NCBI GenBank assembly: GCA_052170555.1
Contig: JBQNAI010000013.1
Location: forward strand, 1-53,524
From: Scybalousia_A sp052170555
Lineage (GTDB): Bacteria > Bacteroidota > Bacteroidia > Bacteroidales > P3
Direction: 5' to 3'
DNA length: 53,524 bases
Positions 8,557 through 17,264 of the stretch are shown piece by piece. How positions within the stretch are numbered: the first letter of the stretch is position 1; each line of letters starts with the position of its first letter. The position numbers were made by a program, and so were the translations under genes. The notes below the pieces were generated by a model. That model ran no database searches and had not been told where the DNA came from. It saw only the letters and a program-made list of their open reading frames with translations.

Positions 8557-10641
8557 ATGGCAGATTTACGATTAATAAGGAACATAGGTATAATGGCACA
8601 TATAGACGCCGGTAAAACTACAACTACCGAGCGTATATTGTTCTACACAGGGAAGAATCATAAGTTGGGCGAAACGCATGACGGTACAGCAACGATGGAC
8701 TGGATGGCTCAAGAGCAGGAGAGGGGAATAACGATTACTTCTGCGGCAACAACTGTGTTCTGGAAATATAAAGATAAAGAACACAAGATAAACATTATAG
8801 ACACGCCTGGACATGTTGATTTTACGGCAGAGGTTGAGCGTTCTTTACGTATCTTGGATGGTGCTATAGCATTGTTCTGTGCTGTGGGAGGTGTTGAGCC
8901 TCAGAGTGAAACTGTTTGGAGACAAGCCGATAAATATAATGTACCTCGCGTATGTTTCGTAAACAAGATGGATAGAGCAGGTGCAGACTTTTTTGAAGTA
9001 CTCAAAGAGATAAAAGAGAAGTTGGGGGCTAATCCTGTTCCCTTGGAAATACCTATTGGACAGGAAGATATGTTTAAAGGTGTTATTGACTTAGTCAGAA
9101 ATAAAGCCTTTATTTACGATGAAGAGTCCAGAGGTACTACTTGCTATGAGGTATCCATGCCTGATGATTTGAAGGAAATAGCTGCGGAGTATAGAAAAAG
9201 GCTTATTGAGGGTGTCGCAGAGGAGGATGATGAACTGCTTGAAAGATATATGGAAGATGAGGATTCCATAACGGAAGAGGAAGTTATGAGATATGTTCGC
9301 AAGGCTACTTGCGAAATGAGGATATGCCCTGTTTTGTGTGGATCTGCTTTTAAAAATAAAGGTATTCAAAATCTTATAGATGCTGTTTGTGCTTATCTTC
9401 CTTCTCCTATTGATGTTCCTGAGATAGAGGGAATCAATCCGAAGACGGATGAGACAGTGGTAAGACCTGTTAGCGTAAAAGAACCGTTCAGTGCATTAGC
9501 ATTCAAAATAGCTACTGACCCTTATGTAGGTAGATTGTGTTTCTTTCGTGTATATAGCGGATCTCTGGAAGCTGGTTCCTATGTTCATAATGCAAATACC
9601 GGAAAGAAAGAGAGGATATCTAGAATAATGCAGATGCATGCTAATCGTCAGAACCCGATAGATAAGATAGAGGCTGGCGATATTGCAGCGGCGGTCGGAT
9701 TTAAGGATATTAAAACGGGACATACTTTGTGCGATGAGAGTCATCCTATTGTACTTGAGTCTATCTCATTCCCGGACCCTGTTATTTCTATTGCGATAGA
9801 ACCAAAACAACAAGCAGATTTGGATAAGTTTGATAATGCTTTGACAAAACTGGCTGAAGAAGATCCTACATTATGTGTTGAAACAGATGAAATTTCTGGA
9901 CAGACAATATTGAAAGGAATGGGAGAGTTGCACTTAGATATTATAACTGATCGTATTAAACGTGAATTTAATGTTGAGGTTAATGAGGGTAAGCCACAGG
10001 TCGCATATAAAGAGGCAATAACTACGAACGTTGAACATAGAGAAGTTTACAAAAAACAAACGGGAGGTAGAGGTAAATTTGCCGATATTATCTTCTCCAT
10101 TGGTCCTGCTGAGGATAATTTCAAAGGCTTGCAATTTGTTAATGAGGTCAAAGGCGGTAACATTCCTAAGGAGTTTATTCCTGCTGTTGAAAAGGGATTC
10201 AAAGATGCTATGCGTAACGGAGTTATGGCTGGATTCCCAATGGAGAGTATGAGAGTTGTATTGAAAGATGGTTCTTATCATCCGGTAGATTCGGATGCGT
10301 TGTCATTCGAACTTTGTGCTAAGATAGCATTCAAGGAAGCTGCTAAGAAAGCAAAGCCAGTACTTATGGAGCCTATTATGTCTGTGGAGATAAATACACC
10401 GGATGCCTATTTGGGAGATGTAACTGGGGATTTGAATCGTAGAAGAGCAATCTTGGAAAACATTACTGCAAAAATTGGAGTACAGAGCGTAAAAGCTAAG
10501 GTTCCTTTGGGACAGATGTTTGGATATGTTACAGCGTTGAGAACGATAACATCGGGTAGGGCAAATTCTACTATGGAGTTTTCTCATTATGCTCAGGCAC
10601 CAAAAGATATTACAGAAGAAGTATTAAAAGAGAATAATTAA
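8557..10641 (+). CDS. fusA: translation elongation factor G
   Basis: This 694-residue protein is EF-G, the GTPase that drives translocation of tRNA and mRNA and acts with RRF in ribosome recycling. The G domain carries AHIDAGKT (residues 14-21), DTPGH (82-86) and NKMD (136-139). The usual domains II to V follow; the C-terminal part includes GELHLDIITDRIKREF and GYVTALRTITSGRA. Length and order are normal for the family. It follows rpsG by 24 nt. There is no tuf gene downstream; rpsJ follows directly, as in other Bacteroidota. A second fusA paralog, common in this phylum, would lie elsewhere. Confidence 0.98.
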   Translation: MADLRLIRNIGIMAHIDAGKTTTTERILFYTGKNHKLGETHDGTATMDWMAQEQERGITITSAATTVFWKYKDKEHKINIIDTPGHVDFTAEVERSLRILDGAIALFCAVGGVEPQSETVWRQADKYNVPRVCFVNKMDRAGADFFEVLKEIKEKLGANPVPLEIPIGQEDMFKGVIDLVRNKAFIYDEESRGTTCYEVSMPDDLKEIAAEYRKRLIEGVAEEDDELLERYMEDEDSITEEEVMRYVRKATCEMRICPVLCGSAFKNKGIQNLIDAVCAYLPSPIDVPEIEGINPKTDETVVRPVSVKEPFSALAFKIATDPYVGRLCFFRVYSGSLEAGSYVHNANTGKKERISRIMQMHANRQNPIDKIEAGDIAAAVGFKDIKTGHTLCDESHPIVLESISFPDPVISIAIEPKQQADLDKFDNALTKLAEEDPTLCVETDEISGQTILKGMGELHLDIITDRIKREFNVEVNEGKPQVAYKEAITTNVEHREVYKKQTGGRGKFADIIFSIGPAEDNFKGLQFVNEVKGGNIPKEFIPAVEKGFKDAMRNGVMAGFPMESMRVVLKDGSYHPVDSDALSFELCAKIAFKEAAKKAKPVLMEPIMSVEINTPDAYLGDVTGDLNRRRAILENITAKIGVQSVKAKVPLGQMFGYVTALRTITSGRANSTMEFSHYAQAPKDITEEVLKENN

Positions 10642-10679
10642 TAAAATATTAGAGGTTTAACAAATAAAATTTAATAATT

Positions 10680-10994
10680 GTGAGCCAGGAAAAACAAAAA
10701 ATCAGAATCAAATTAAAGTCTTACGACCACAATTTAGTTGATAAGTCAGCAGAGAAGATTGTTAGGACTGTTAAGGTAACGGGAGCACATGTGCAAGGTC
10801 CGATACCTTTGCCAACGAACAAAAAAATCTTCACGGTTAACCGTTCAACTTTTGTCAATAAGAAATCAAGAGAACAATTTGAATTGAGTTCTTACAAGCG
10901 TTTGCTTGATATTGACAGTACTTCTGCACAGACGATAGATGCTCTTATGAAGTTAGAATTACCTTCGGGAGTAGAGGTTGAGATAAAAGTCTGA
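10680..10994 (+). CDS. rpsJ: 30S ribosomal protein S10
   Basis: The 104-residue protein is S10, a 30S head protein that in E. coli also pairs with NusB in antitermination. The motifs IRIKLKSYDHNLVDKSAEKIV (near the start), GPIPLPTNK and FTVNRSTFVNKKSREQFE are conserved. The start codon is GTG (10680); no in-frame ATG fits the family's N-terminus, so GTG is well supported. It opens the S10 part of the superoperon and is followed by an unusually long 115-nt spacer before rplC. Confidence 0.97.
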   Translation: MSQEKQKIRIKLKSYDHNLVDKSAEKIVRTVKVTGAHVQGPIPLPTNKKIFTVNRSTFVNKKSREQFELSSYKRLLDIDSTSAQTIDALMKLELPSGVEVEIKV

Positions 10995-11109
10995 TAAACT
11001 GAGGTTGTAAGAAGTTAATGGTTTGAGATTACAAAAAAAAATGATGGTATTATCTAGCCGCTGATTGATATTAAGAAAGGTCAAGCTAGGAAGTAAAAAC
11101 AAAACAAAG

Positions 11110-11739
11110 ATGTCAGGATTAATAGGAAAAAAAATTGGAATGACCAGTATTTTTGATGCCTCTGGTAAGCAACAACCATGCACTGTTATAGAAGCTGGTC
11201 CTTGTGTGGTGACACAGATTAAGACGCCTGAAAAAGATGGTTACAGTGCCATTCAACTTGCCTTTGATGAAGTTAAGGAAAGTAGATGTAGTAAGCCAAT
11301 GAAGGGACATTTTGCGAAAGCATCTACAACTCCGAAAAGACATTTGGCAGAGTTTACTCGTTTTGAGGAAGGAGCTAAGAAGAATTTTGGAGAGATACTG
11401 ACTTGCACGGTATTTTCTGAGGGGGAGTTTGTTGATGTTGTTGGAATTTCTAAAGGTAAAGGATTCCAAGGTGTTGTTCGTCGTCATGGATTCGGTGGTG
11501 TAGGAGACCAGACACATGGTCAGGATGACAGGTTGCGAGCTCCAGGTTCAGTGGGTGCATCTTCATACCCTTCTCGTGTGTTCCCCGGAACAAGAATGGC
11601 TGGACAGATGGGTAATCATAGAGTAAAAATTCAAAATCTTAAAATACTTAAGATTTTTGAGGAAAAAAATTTGATATTAGTTAAAGGATCTGTTCCAGGT
11701 CCAAAGGGTTCAATTTTAAAACTTGAGAGATGGAGCTAA
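11110..11739 (+). CDS. rplC: 50S ribosomal protein L3
   Basis: L3 binds near the 3' end of 23S rRNA, is one of the first proteins in 50S assembly, and has a loop close to the peptidyl-transferase centre. I start it at the ATG at 11110 (MSGLIGKKIGMTSIF, 209 residues). The longer in-frame extension from TTG 11065 is not conserved in L3. The central loop GGVGDQTHGQDDRLRAPGS and RMAGQMGNHRVK, which contains the glutamine that is methylated in many bacteria, are intact. Its end overlaps the start of rplD by 10 nt, suggesting translational coupling. Confidence 0.97.
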   Translation: MSGLIGKKIGMTSIFDASGKQQPCTVIEAGPCVVTQIKTPEKDGYSAIQLAFDEVKESRCSKPMKGHFAKASTTPKRHLAEFTRFEEGAKKNFGEILTCTVFSEGEFVDVVGISKGKGFQGVVRRHGFGGVGDQTHGQDDRLRAPGSVGASSYPSRVFPGTRMAGQMGNHRVKIQNLKILKIFEEKNLILVKGSVPGPKGSILKLERWS

Positions 11740-12365
11740 AGATTTATAACATTAAGGGAGAAGACACGGGTAAGACAATAGTTGTCAAAGATTCGTTGTT
11801 TCAGACAGAACCTAATGATCACGTTATTTGGTTAGCTGTAAAGCAATATTTGGCAGATCAAAGGCAGGGGACCCATAAGACAAAAGAGCGTTCGGAAGTA
11901 TCTGGTTCAACAAGAAAATTGAAAAAACAGAAAGGTACTGGTGGAGCAAGAGCAGGAGACATTAATAGTCCTGTGATGGTTGGTGGCGGTCGTGCTTTTG
12001 GACCAAGACCGAGAGATTATAGATTTAAACTTAATAAAAAAGTAAAATCACTTGCAAAACTATCAGCTTTGAGTTATAGAGCCAAAGATGAGCAGATAAA
12101 AGTGGTGGAAGATTTCTCGTTTGAAACTCCTAAGACAAAAAATATGATACAGGTTTTGAATGCTTTACAGATAAATGATAAAAAATCTTTGTTTGTAATG
12201 CCATCGAATCAAGAAAATTTTGTAACTTTGTCAGCTCGGAACTTAAAGAATGTAAGGGTTATGGGAGTACAAACATTGAATACGTATGAGATATTATACT
12301 CCAACGCTATTATTTTTAGCGAATCTGCATTGAAAGAATTGGATAGTATGAACGCCAAAGCATAA
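11730..12365 (+). CDS. rplD: 50S ribosomal protein L4
   Basis: The 211-residue protein is L4, which lines the peptide exit tunnel through a long loop. The loop signature KLKKQKGTGGARAGD (about 64-78) and GGGRAFGPRPRDY (about 87-99) is present; changes there are the classic macrolide-resistance sites, and none is evident by eye. Its ATG lies inside the last codons of rplC. In E. coli L4 represses the S10 operon; whether that applies here is unknown. Confidence 0.97.
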   Translation: MELKIYNIKGEDTGKTIVVKDSLFQTEPNDHVIWLAVKQYLADQRQGTHKTKERSEVSGSTRKLKKQKGTGGARAGDINSPVMVGGGRAFGPRPRDYRFKLNKKVKSLAKLSALSYRAKDEQIKVVEDFSFETPKTKNMIQVLNALQINDKKSLFVMPSNQENFVTLSARNLKNVRVMGVQTLNTYEILYSNAIIFSESALKELDSMNAKA

Positions 12366-12398
12366 TAAAATTAATCGGGAAACATAAAAAAAAAAGCA

Positions 12399-12692
12399 AT
12401 GAATATTATAATAAAGCCGATTATAACAGAAAAGATGACAAAAATTAACGAGAAGGATGCTACTCGTTGTGGATTCATCGTTGATAGGCGAGCAAATAAG
12501 ATAGAGATAAAACAAGCAATTGAGGACCTGTATAGTGTCAAAGTTGATAGTATTAACACTATCAATTACAGTGGTAAGAGAAAATCAAGATACACGAAAG
12601 CTGGCTTTATACAAGGGAGAACTAATGCTTATAAAAAGGCAATGGTGACATTAGCCAAAGGTGAAACAATAGACTTTTTTAGCAATATTTAA
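12399..12692 (+). CDS. rplW: 50S ribosomal protein L23
   Basis: The 97-residue protein is L23, located at the exit of the peptide tunnel, where it docks trigger factor and SRP. The start IIIKPIITEKMTKI and the motif IKQAIEDLYSVKVDSINT are typical, as is the R/K-rich loop GKRKSRYTKAGFIQGRT. It follows rplD after 33 nt with an A-rich stretch upstream and precedes rplB by 8 nt. Confidence 0.96.
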   Translation: MNIIIKPIITEKMTKINEKDATRCGFIVDRRANKIEIKQAIEDLYSVKVDSINTINYSGKRKSRYTKAGFIQGRTNAYKKAMVTLAKGETIDFFSNI

Positions 12693-12700
12693 TTAGAGAG

Positions 12701-13525
12701 ATGGCTTTAAAAAAATTGAAACCGACAACACCGGGTCAAAGACACAAGATAGTAAGTACTTTTGAGGAGATAACCACAAGTAAACCTGAAAAGAGTCTTG
12801 TTTATGGTGTTCACAAAAGTGGAGGAAGAAATAATCAGGGCAAGATGACCATGAGATATATCGGAGGAGGTCATAAAAGATTGTACCGTGTTATAGATTT
12901 TTTCAGAGATAAAGATAATATTCCTGCAGTTGTAAAAACCATTGAATATGATCCTAATCGTTCCGCTCGTATAGCCTTGGTTTGCTATGCTGACGGAGAA
13001 AAAAGATATATTGTTTCTCCCAACGGATTAACAGTCGGTCAGACAGTAATGTCAGGTAAAGGAGTTGCTCCTGAAATAGGCAACACATTGTTTCTTAGTG
13101 AAATTCCTTTTGGTACGATGATTCACAATATAGAACTTCGTCCAGGAGAAGGGGCTAAGCTTGTGAGAAGTGCAGGTACTTATGCTCAGTTAATGACAAG
13201 AGATGGGAAGTATGCAATCATTAAGATGCCTTCTGGTGAAACAAGAATGATTCTTCAAGCTTGCAGAGCTACTGTTGGTGTGGTATCAAATACCGAGCAT
13301 AATTTAGAGATCTCTGGCAAAGCTGGTCGTTCTCGTTGGTTAGGACGAAGACCTCGCGTTAGGGGTGTTGTTATGAATCCGGTAGATCATCCTATGGGTG
13401 GAGGTGAAGGACGTGCCTCAGGAGGACATCCTCGTACTCGTAAAGGCATTCCTGCAAAAGGATATAAAACAAGAGCTCCTAAGAAGGTATCCAATAAGTT
13501 TATAGTTGAAAGACGTAAGAAATAA
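12701..13525 (+). CDS. rplB: 50S ribosomal protein L2
   Basis: The 274-residue protein is L2, required for subunit association and for the peptidyl-transferase centre. Conserved blocks include KSGGRNNQGKMTMRYIGGGH (about 39-58), YDPNRSARIALV, and the C-terminal VMNPVDHPMGGGEGR with the essential histidine of the VDHP motif. The HPM variant (HPH in E. coli) is also what I recall from other Bacteroidota. The basic tail KVSNKFIVERRKK is normal. It is followed 17 nt later by rpsS. Confidence 0.98.
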   Translation: MALKKLKPTTPGQRHKIVSTFEEITTSKPEKSLVYGVHKSGGRNNQGKMTMRYIGGGHKRLYRVIDFFRDKDNIPAVVKTIEYDPNRSARIALVCYADGEKRYIVSPNGLTVGQTVMSGKGVAPEIGNTLFLSEIPFGTMIHNIELRPGEGAKLVRSAGTYAQLMTRDGKYAIIKMPSGETRMILQACRATVGVVSNTEHNLEISGKAGRSRWLGRRPRVRGVVMNPVDHPMGGGEGRASGGHPRTRKGIPAKGYKTRAPKKVSNKFIVERRKK

Positions 13526-13542
13526 TTAAATCAGAGAAAAAC

Positions 13543-13821
13543 ATGAGCCGTTCATTAAAAAAAGGACCTTATATTTTTTATAAGTTGGAAAAGAAAGTTT
13601 TGGAAGCACAAAACAAAAAAAGTAAATCGACTATTAAGACTTGGTCAAGAGCTTCTATGATTTCTCCTGATTTTGTCGGTCTAACTATAGCAGTTCATAA
13701 TGGAAATAAATTTATTCCTGTTTATGTAACGGAAAATATGGTCGGTCATAAACTTGGAGAGTTTGCTCCTACGCGTATTTTTAGAGGACATGCGGGGCAG
13801 AAAGATAAAGCTAAGAAATAA
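13543..13821 (+). CDS. rpsS: 30S ribosomal protein S19
   Basis: The 92-residue protein is S19, part of the 30S head, where it contacts the A-site tRNA and bridges to the 50S subunit with S13. The start MSRSLKKGPYI and the motif RASMISPDFVGLTIAVHNGNKF are nearly invariant in S19, and so is GHKLGEFAPTRIFRGHAG near the end. Length equals the E. coli protein. It sits in the standard rplB-rpsS-rplV order, 12 nt before rplV. Confidence 0.98.
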   Translation: MSRSLKKGPYIFYKLEKKVLEAQNKKSKSTIKTWSRASMISPDFVGLTIAVHNGNKFIPVYVTENMVGHKLGEFAPTRIFRGHAGQKDKAKK

Positions 13822-13833
13822 AAAGTATTAGAG

Positions 13834-14274
13834 ATGGGATCAAGAAAACATAAATGTGCGGAAGCATACAAACAGGCACGTAGTAGTAGATGTATTGCTA
13901 GATTGAATGATAATCCTACTTCTCCTAGGAAAACTCGTTTGATGGCTGATGCTATCAGAGGTATAGATGTTGATAAGGCTTTTGGTGTATTGCAATATTC
14001 CCATAGAGAATCAGCACCTAAGTTGAGAAAGTTGTTATTGTCTGCAATAGCTAATTGGCAGGCTAAAAACGTAGGAAAATCAGTAGAAGAAAGCAATTTA
14101 TATATCAAGCAAATTTGTGTAAATGGCGGTAGACAGTTGAAACGTCTTCGTACAGCTCCTCAAGGACGTGGATATAGAATAAAAAAGCGTTCTAATCATA
14201 TTATACTTGAGTTGGGCAGTAGATTAGGAGATAGCACTGAGACAAAACCAGTTGATGCTACCGAAAATAAATAG
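13834..14274 (+). CDS. rplV: 50S ribosomal protein L22
   Basis: This is L22, whose beta-hairpin lines the exit tunnel beside L4. At 146 residues it is longer than the 110-residue E. coli protein; the core (NPTSPRKTRLMADAIRGIDVDKAF and GGRQLKRLRTAPQGRGYRIKKRSNHIILEL) starts around residue 27. The extra length is an N-terminal basic segment and a short acidic C-terminal tail, both common in Bacteroidota. It lies 30 nt before rpsC. Confidence 0.96.
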   Translation: MGSRKHKCAEAYKQARSSRCIARLNDNPTSPRKTRLMADAIRGIDVDKAFGVLQYSHRESAPKLRKLLLSAIANWQAKNVGKSVEESNLYIKQICVNGGRQLKRLRTAPQGRGYRIKKRSNHIILELGSRLGDSTETKPVDATENK

Positions 14275-14304
14275 TTTGTTTAATAAAGAAAAGTTAAAAA
14301 TAGG

Positions 14305-15036
14305 ATGGGACAAAAGACAAATCCAATAGGAAACAGACTCGGAATCATCAGGGGTTGGGATTCTAACTGGTATGGTGGAAGAAATTTTGACACCAAATTG
14401 GTTGAGGACGATAAAATCAGGAAATATCTGAACGCTCGTTTAGTAAAAGCGGATATAGCCAAAATATATATTGAACGAACCCTAAAACGTATAACTGTTA
14501 CTATAAATACGGCCAAACCCGGTGTGATTATAGGTAAAGGAGGGTCTGAGGTTGATAAACTGAAAGAAGAATTAAAGAAGGTTACAGACAAGGACGTTCA
14601 GATTAATATATCTGAGGTTAAACGTCCTGAATTAGAAGCCACGTTAGTAGCTCAAAGTATAGCGAGGCAAATAGAGGGTCGTGTATCCTATCGTAAAGCC
14701 ATAAAAATGGCTATAACATCTACAATGAGAGTAAATGCAGAGGGTATTAAGGTAACAATATCTGGTCGTATAGGTGGAGCTGAAATGGCAAGAACGGAAC
14801 ATTACAAAGAAGGTAGAACACCACTTCACACTTTGCGTGCTGATATAGATTATGCACAGGCGGAGGCTCATACGACTTATGGACGTATAGGCGTTAAGGT
14901 TTGGATTTGTAGAGGTTTAGTTTATAATAAGGTAGAAATTGTTCCTTCTACAGTTGGAGGAATGAAGGATAAAAGAGAGCAGCATTCTGGAATGGCAATG
15001 CGTCCTAGAAGAAATAATGTTAAAAATAATAAGTAG
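14305..15036 (+). CDS. rpsC: 30S ribosomal protein S3
   Basis: The 243-residue protein is S3, which forms part of the mRNA entry tunnel and its helicase activity with S4 and S5. The start MGQKTNPIGNRLGIIRGWDS is characteristic. A KH domain with the GxxG loop IIGKGGSEV (about residues 75-83) is followed by the C-terminal S3 domain (AEMARTEHYKEGRTPLHTL). Immediately downstream, the AGGAGG 8 nt before rplP is one of the few Shine-Dalgarno-like sequences in the operon. Confidence 0.98.
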   Translation: MGQKTNPIGNRLGIIRGWDSNWYGGRNFDTKLVEDDKIRKYLNARLVKADIAKIYIERTLKRITVTINTAKPGVIIGKGGSEVDKLKEELKKVTDKDVQINISEVKRPELEATLVAQSIARQIEGRVSYRKAIKMAITSTMRVNAEGIKVTISGRIGGAEMARTEHYKEGRTPLHTLRADIDYAQAEAHTTYGRIGVKVWICRGLVYNKVEIVPSTVGGMKDKREQHSGMAMRPRRNNVKNNK

Positions 15037-15047
15037 GAGGAAGAATA

Positions 15048-15467
15048 ATGTTACAGCCAAAAAAGACAAAGTATAGAAAGCAGCAAAAAGGCAAAATGAA
15101 AGGTTTGGCTAACAGGGGACACGAACTTGCTTTTGGGAGTTTTGGTATCAAGAGTCTTAATACTGCCTTTATTACAGGACGTCAGATAGAAGCAGCTCGT
15201 CAGGCCGTAACACGTTATATGAAACGTGAAGGTCAATTGTGGATAAGAATCTTTCCAGACAAACCTATTACAAAGAAACCTAATGAAGTGCGTATGGGTA
15301 AAGGTAAGGGTGCTCCTGAGTACTTTGTAGCGAGAGTAAAACCAGGGACAATTTTGTTTGAAGCTGAAGGTGTACCTGTATCTGTGGCAAAAGAGGCTAT
15401 GAGATTAGGTGCTCAAAAATTACCTGTTATAACAAAATTTGTTGTTCGTAGAGATTATGTTGAATAA
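15048..15467 (+). CDS. rplP: 50S ribosomal protein L16
   Basis: The 139-residue protein is L16, which organises the A-site region of the 50S subunit and is needed for late assembly. The motifs MLQPKKTKYRKQQKGKMKG, GRQIEAARQAVTRYMKREGQ and RMGKGKGAPEYFVARVKPG are conserved. The ATG is preceded by a GGAGGAAG tract at a workable distance, so initiation here may use a Shine-Dalgarno contact. It is followed by rpmC after 17 nt. Confidence 0.98.
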   Translation: MLQPKKTKYRKQQKGKMKGLANRGHELAFGSFGIKSLNTAFITGRQIEAARQAVTRYMKREGQLWIRIFPDKPITKKPNEVRMGKGKGAPEYFVARVKPGTILFEAEGVPVSVAKEAMRLGAQKLPVITKFVVRRDYVE

Positions 15468-15484
15468 AGAAAAGGATAATTGTC

Positions 15485-15700
15485 ATGAAGAATAAGTTAG
15501 TTTTAAAAGATTTATCGGATAAGGAATTGCAGGAAAGATTGGAGGTAGAACAGGTACAACTGGTTAAGATGAAGATTAATCATGCAGTATCCCCGTTGGA
15601 AAATACAAGTGTATTGAAAAAGGCAAGAAGAGACATTGCTCGTATCAACACGGAGATAAGGAAGCGTCAGTTATCTTCAGAGAATTCAAAGGTTGAATAA
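15485..15700 (+). CDS. rpmC: 50S ribosomal protein L29
   Basis: The 71-residue protein is L29, a small two-helix protein near the tunnel exit that contacts L23. It shows the typical LKDLSDKELQERLEVEQVQLVKMKINHAVSPLENTS pattern and the RRDIARINTEIRKRQ helix. Length is slightly above the E. coli 63. It sits between rplP and rpsQ, as usual for the S10 operon. Confidence 0.96.
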   Translation: MKNKLVLKDLSDKELQERLEVEQVQLVKMKINHAVSPLENTSVLKKARRDIARINTEIRKRQLSSENSKVE

Positions 15701-15720
15701 TACTGAAATACGTATAAGCA

Positions 15721-15975
15721 ATGGAAAGAAATTTAAGAAAAGAAAAAGTTGGTATTGTCGTTAGTAACAAAATGGACAAAACTATAAGTGTCATGGTTGA
15801 GCGCAAAGTAAAACATCCGAAGTACGGCAAGTTTTTAAAGAAAAGTACTAAATTTATGGCACATGATGAAAAGTCTGAGGCAGGTATGGGAGATACTGTT
15901 CGCATAATGGAGACAAGACCATTGAGCAAAAATAAGTGTTGGAGATTAGTTGAAATAATAGAAAAAGCTAAATAA
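15721..15975 (+). CDS. rpsQ: 30S ribosomal protein S17
   Basis: The 84-residue protein is S17, an OB-fold protein that binds the 5' domain of 16S rRNA and is important for early 30S assembly. The sequence shows RKEKVGIVVSNKMDKTISVMVERKVKHPKYGKF and GDTVRIMETRPLSKNKCWRLVEI, both diagnostic. Only one base separates its stop codon from the rplN start, so coupled translation is likely. Confidence 0.97.
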   Translation: MERNLRKEKVGIVVSNKMDKTISVMVERKVKHPKYGKFLKKSTKFMAHDEKSEAGMGDTVRIMETRPLSKNKCWRLVEIIEKAK

Positions 15976-15976
15976 A

Positions 15977-16345
15977 ATGGTACAACAAGAAACGCGATTA
16001 GTAGTCGCAGATAATAGCGGAGCGAAAAGTGCCCTTTGTATCAGAGTACTTGGAGGCACGAAGGCAAGATATGCTTCCGTTGGTGATAAGATCGTTATTG
16101 CTGTAAAGGATGCTCTTCCTTCTGGGAATGTGAAGAAGGGGGCGGTATCAAAAGCGGTTGTCGTAAGAACAAAGAAAGAGGTAAGAAGATCTGATGGTTC
16201 TTACATTCGTTTTGATGATAATGCTTGTGTTTTATTAACAGCCACTGACGAATTAAGGGGAACTCGTATTTTTGGACCTGTTGCAAGGGAGTTGCGTGAA
16301 AAACAATTTATGAAAATTGTATCTTTGGCACCAGAAGTACTTTAA
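15977..16345 (+). CDS. rplN: 50S ribosomal protein L14
   Basis: The 122-residue protein is L14, which forms intersubunit bridge B8 and binds the silencing factor RsfS. The start MVQQETRLVVADNSGAKSAL and the motifs RRSDGSYIRFDDNACVLL and GTRIFGPVARELREKQFMKIVSLAPEVL are highly conserved. It is the same length as E. coli L14 within one residue and starts the spc part of the gene run. Confidence 0.98.
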   Translation: MVQQETRLVVADNSGAKSALCIRVLGGTKARYASVGDKIVIAVKDALPSGNVKKGAVSKAVVVRTKKEVRRSDGSYIRFDDNACVLLTATDELRGTRIFGPVARELREKQFMKIVSLAPEVL

Positions 16346-16367
16346 TTTGTTAAAAATTGATACAGTT

Positions 16368-16685
16368 ATGAAATTGCACATAAAAAAAGGAGACACTGTA
16401 AAGGTTATAGCAGGGAATTCCAAAGGTAGTATAGGTAAGGTGTTGGTTGTTTATCCTGCGGACAATAGAGCTATTGTAGAAGGTGTAAATAAAATAAAAA
16501 AGCACACAAAACCTAATCCAAAGAACACGCAAGGTGGTATTATAGAGAAAGAGGCTCCAATTCATATATCCAACTTGATGGTTATGGATTCTAAGGGGAA
16601 TGCAACTAGAATTGGAAGACGTTTGGATGAGAAGACAAATAAATTAGTACGTTATTCAAAAAAATCAGGGGAGGTGATAAAATAG
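16368..16685 (+). CDS. rplX: 50S ribosomal protein L24
   Basis: L24 initiates 50S assembly by binding the 5' end of 23S rRNA. I start it at the ATG at 16368 (MKLHIKKGDTVKVIAGNSKG, 105 residues). The longer in-frame extension upstream from 16317 runs through the end of rplN and is not L24-like. The KOW motif (residues about 5-32) and the block KHTKPNPKNTQGGIIEKEAPIH are intact. Only 2 nt separate it from rplE. Confidence 0.97.
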   Translation: MKLHIKKGDTVKVIAGNSKGSIGKVLVVYPADNRAIVEGVNKIKKHTKPNPKNTQGGIIEKEAPIHISNLMVMDSKGNATRIGRRLDEKTNKLVRYSKKSGEVIK

Positions 16686-16687
16686 AT

Positions 16688-17251
16688 ATGGAATATACTC
16701 CAAGATTAAGACAGAAGTATAAAGAGGAGATAATATCTGCTCTTACCAAAGAATTTCAGTATAAGACTGTCATGCAGGTCCCTAGACTTTTGAAAATATC
16801 ATTGAATCAGGGTTTAGGGAAGTTAGCTTTGAGTGATAGGAAAGTTATAGACAAAGGTATTGAGGAGATGAGTACTATCTCTGGACAAAGAGCAGTTGCA
16901 ACAACATCAAGAAAAGATATCTCTAATTTCAAACTAAGGAAAGGTATGCCTGTCGGTGTTAGAGTTACACTTAGAGGTAATAAGATGTATGAATTTTTAG
17001 ATAGGTTAATAGCAACTGCTATTCCAAGAATTAGGGATTTTAGAGGAGTCAATGATAAAGGGTTTGACGGTAAAGGGAACTATACGTTTGGAATCCAGGA
17101 ACAGATTATTTTTCCGGAAATAGACATTGATAAGGTAGATCATATGAATGGTATGGATATCACTTTTGTTACCTCTGCGAATACGGATAAAGAGGCTTTG
17201 GCATTGTTGAAAGCCTTCGGATTTCCTTTTAAAAGAGAAGAAACGAAATAA
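16688..17251 (+). CDS. rplE: 50S ribosomal protein L5
   Basis: The 187-residue protein is L5, which binds 5S rRNA in the central protuberance and contacts the P-site tRNA. Motifs include PRLRQKYKEEI near the start, AVATTSRKDISNFKLRKGMPVGVRVTLRG, IPRIRDFRGV and the C-terminal MDITFVTSANTDKEALALLKAFGFPF. Length is close to the E. coli 179. It is followed 13 nt later by rpsN. Confidence 0.98.
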   Translation: MEYTPRLRQKYKEEIISALTKEFQYKTVMQVPRLLKISLNQGLGKLALSDRKVIDKGIEEMSTISGQRAVATTSRKDISNFKLRKGMPVGVRVTLRGNKMYEFLDRLIATAIPRIRDFRGVNDKGFDGKGNYTFGIQEQIIFPEIDIDKVDHMNGMDITFVTSANTDKEALALLKAFGFPFKREETK

Positions 17252-17264
17252 ATAACTAAGAAAT

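Noticed and set aside
10642..10679. Missing tuf gene between fusA and rpsJ as a deletion
   Set aside because: Absence of tuf at this site is normal for Bacteroidota; tuf is expected elsewhere.
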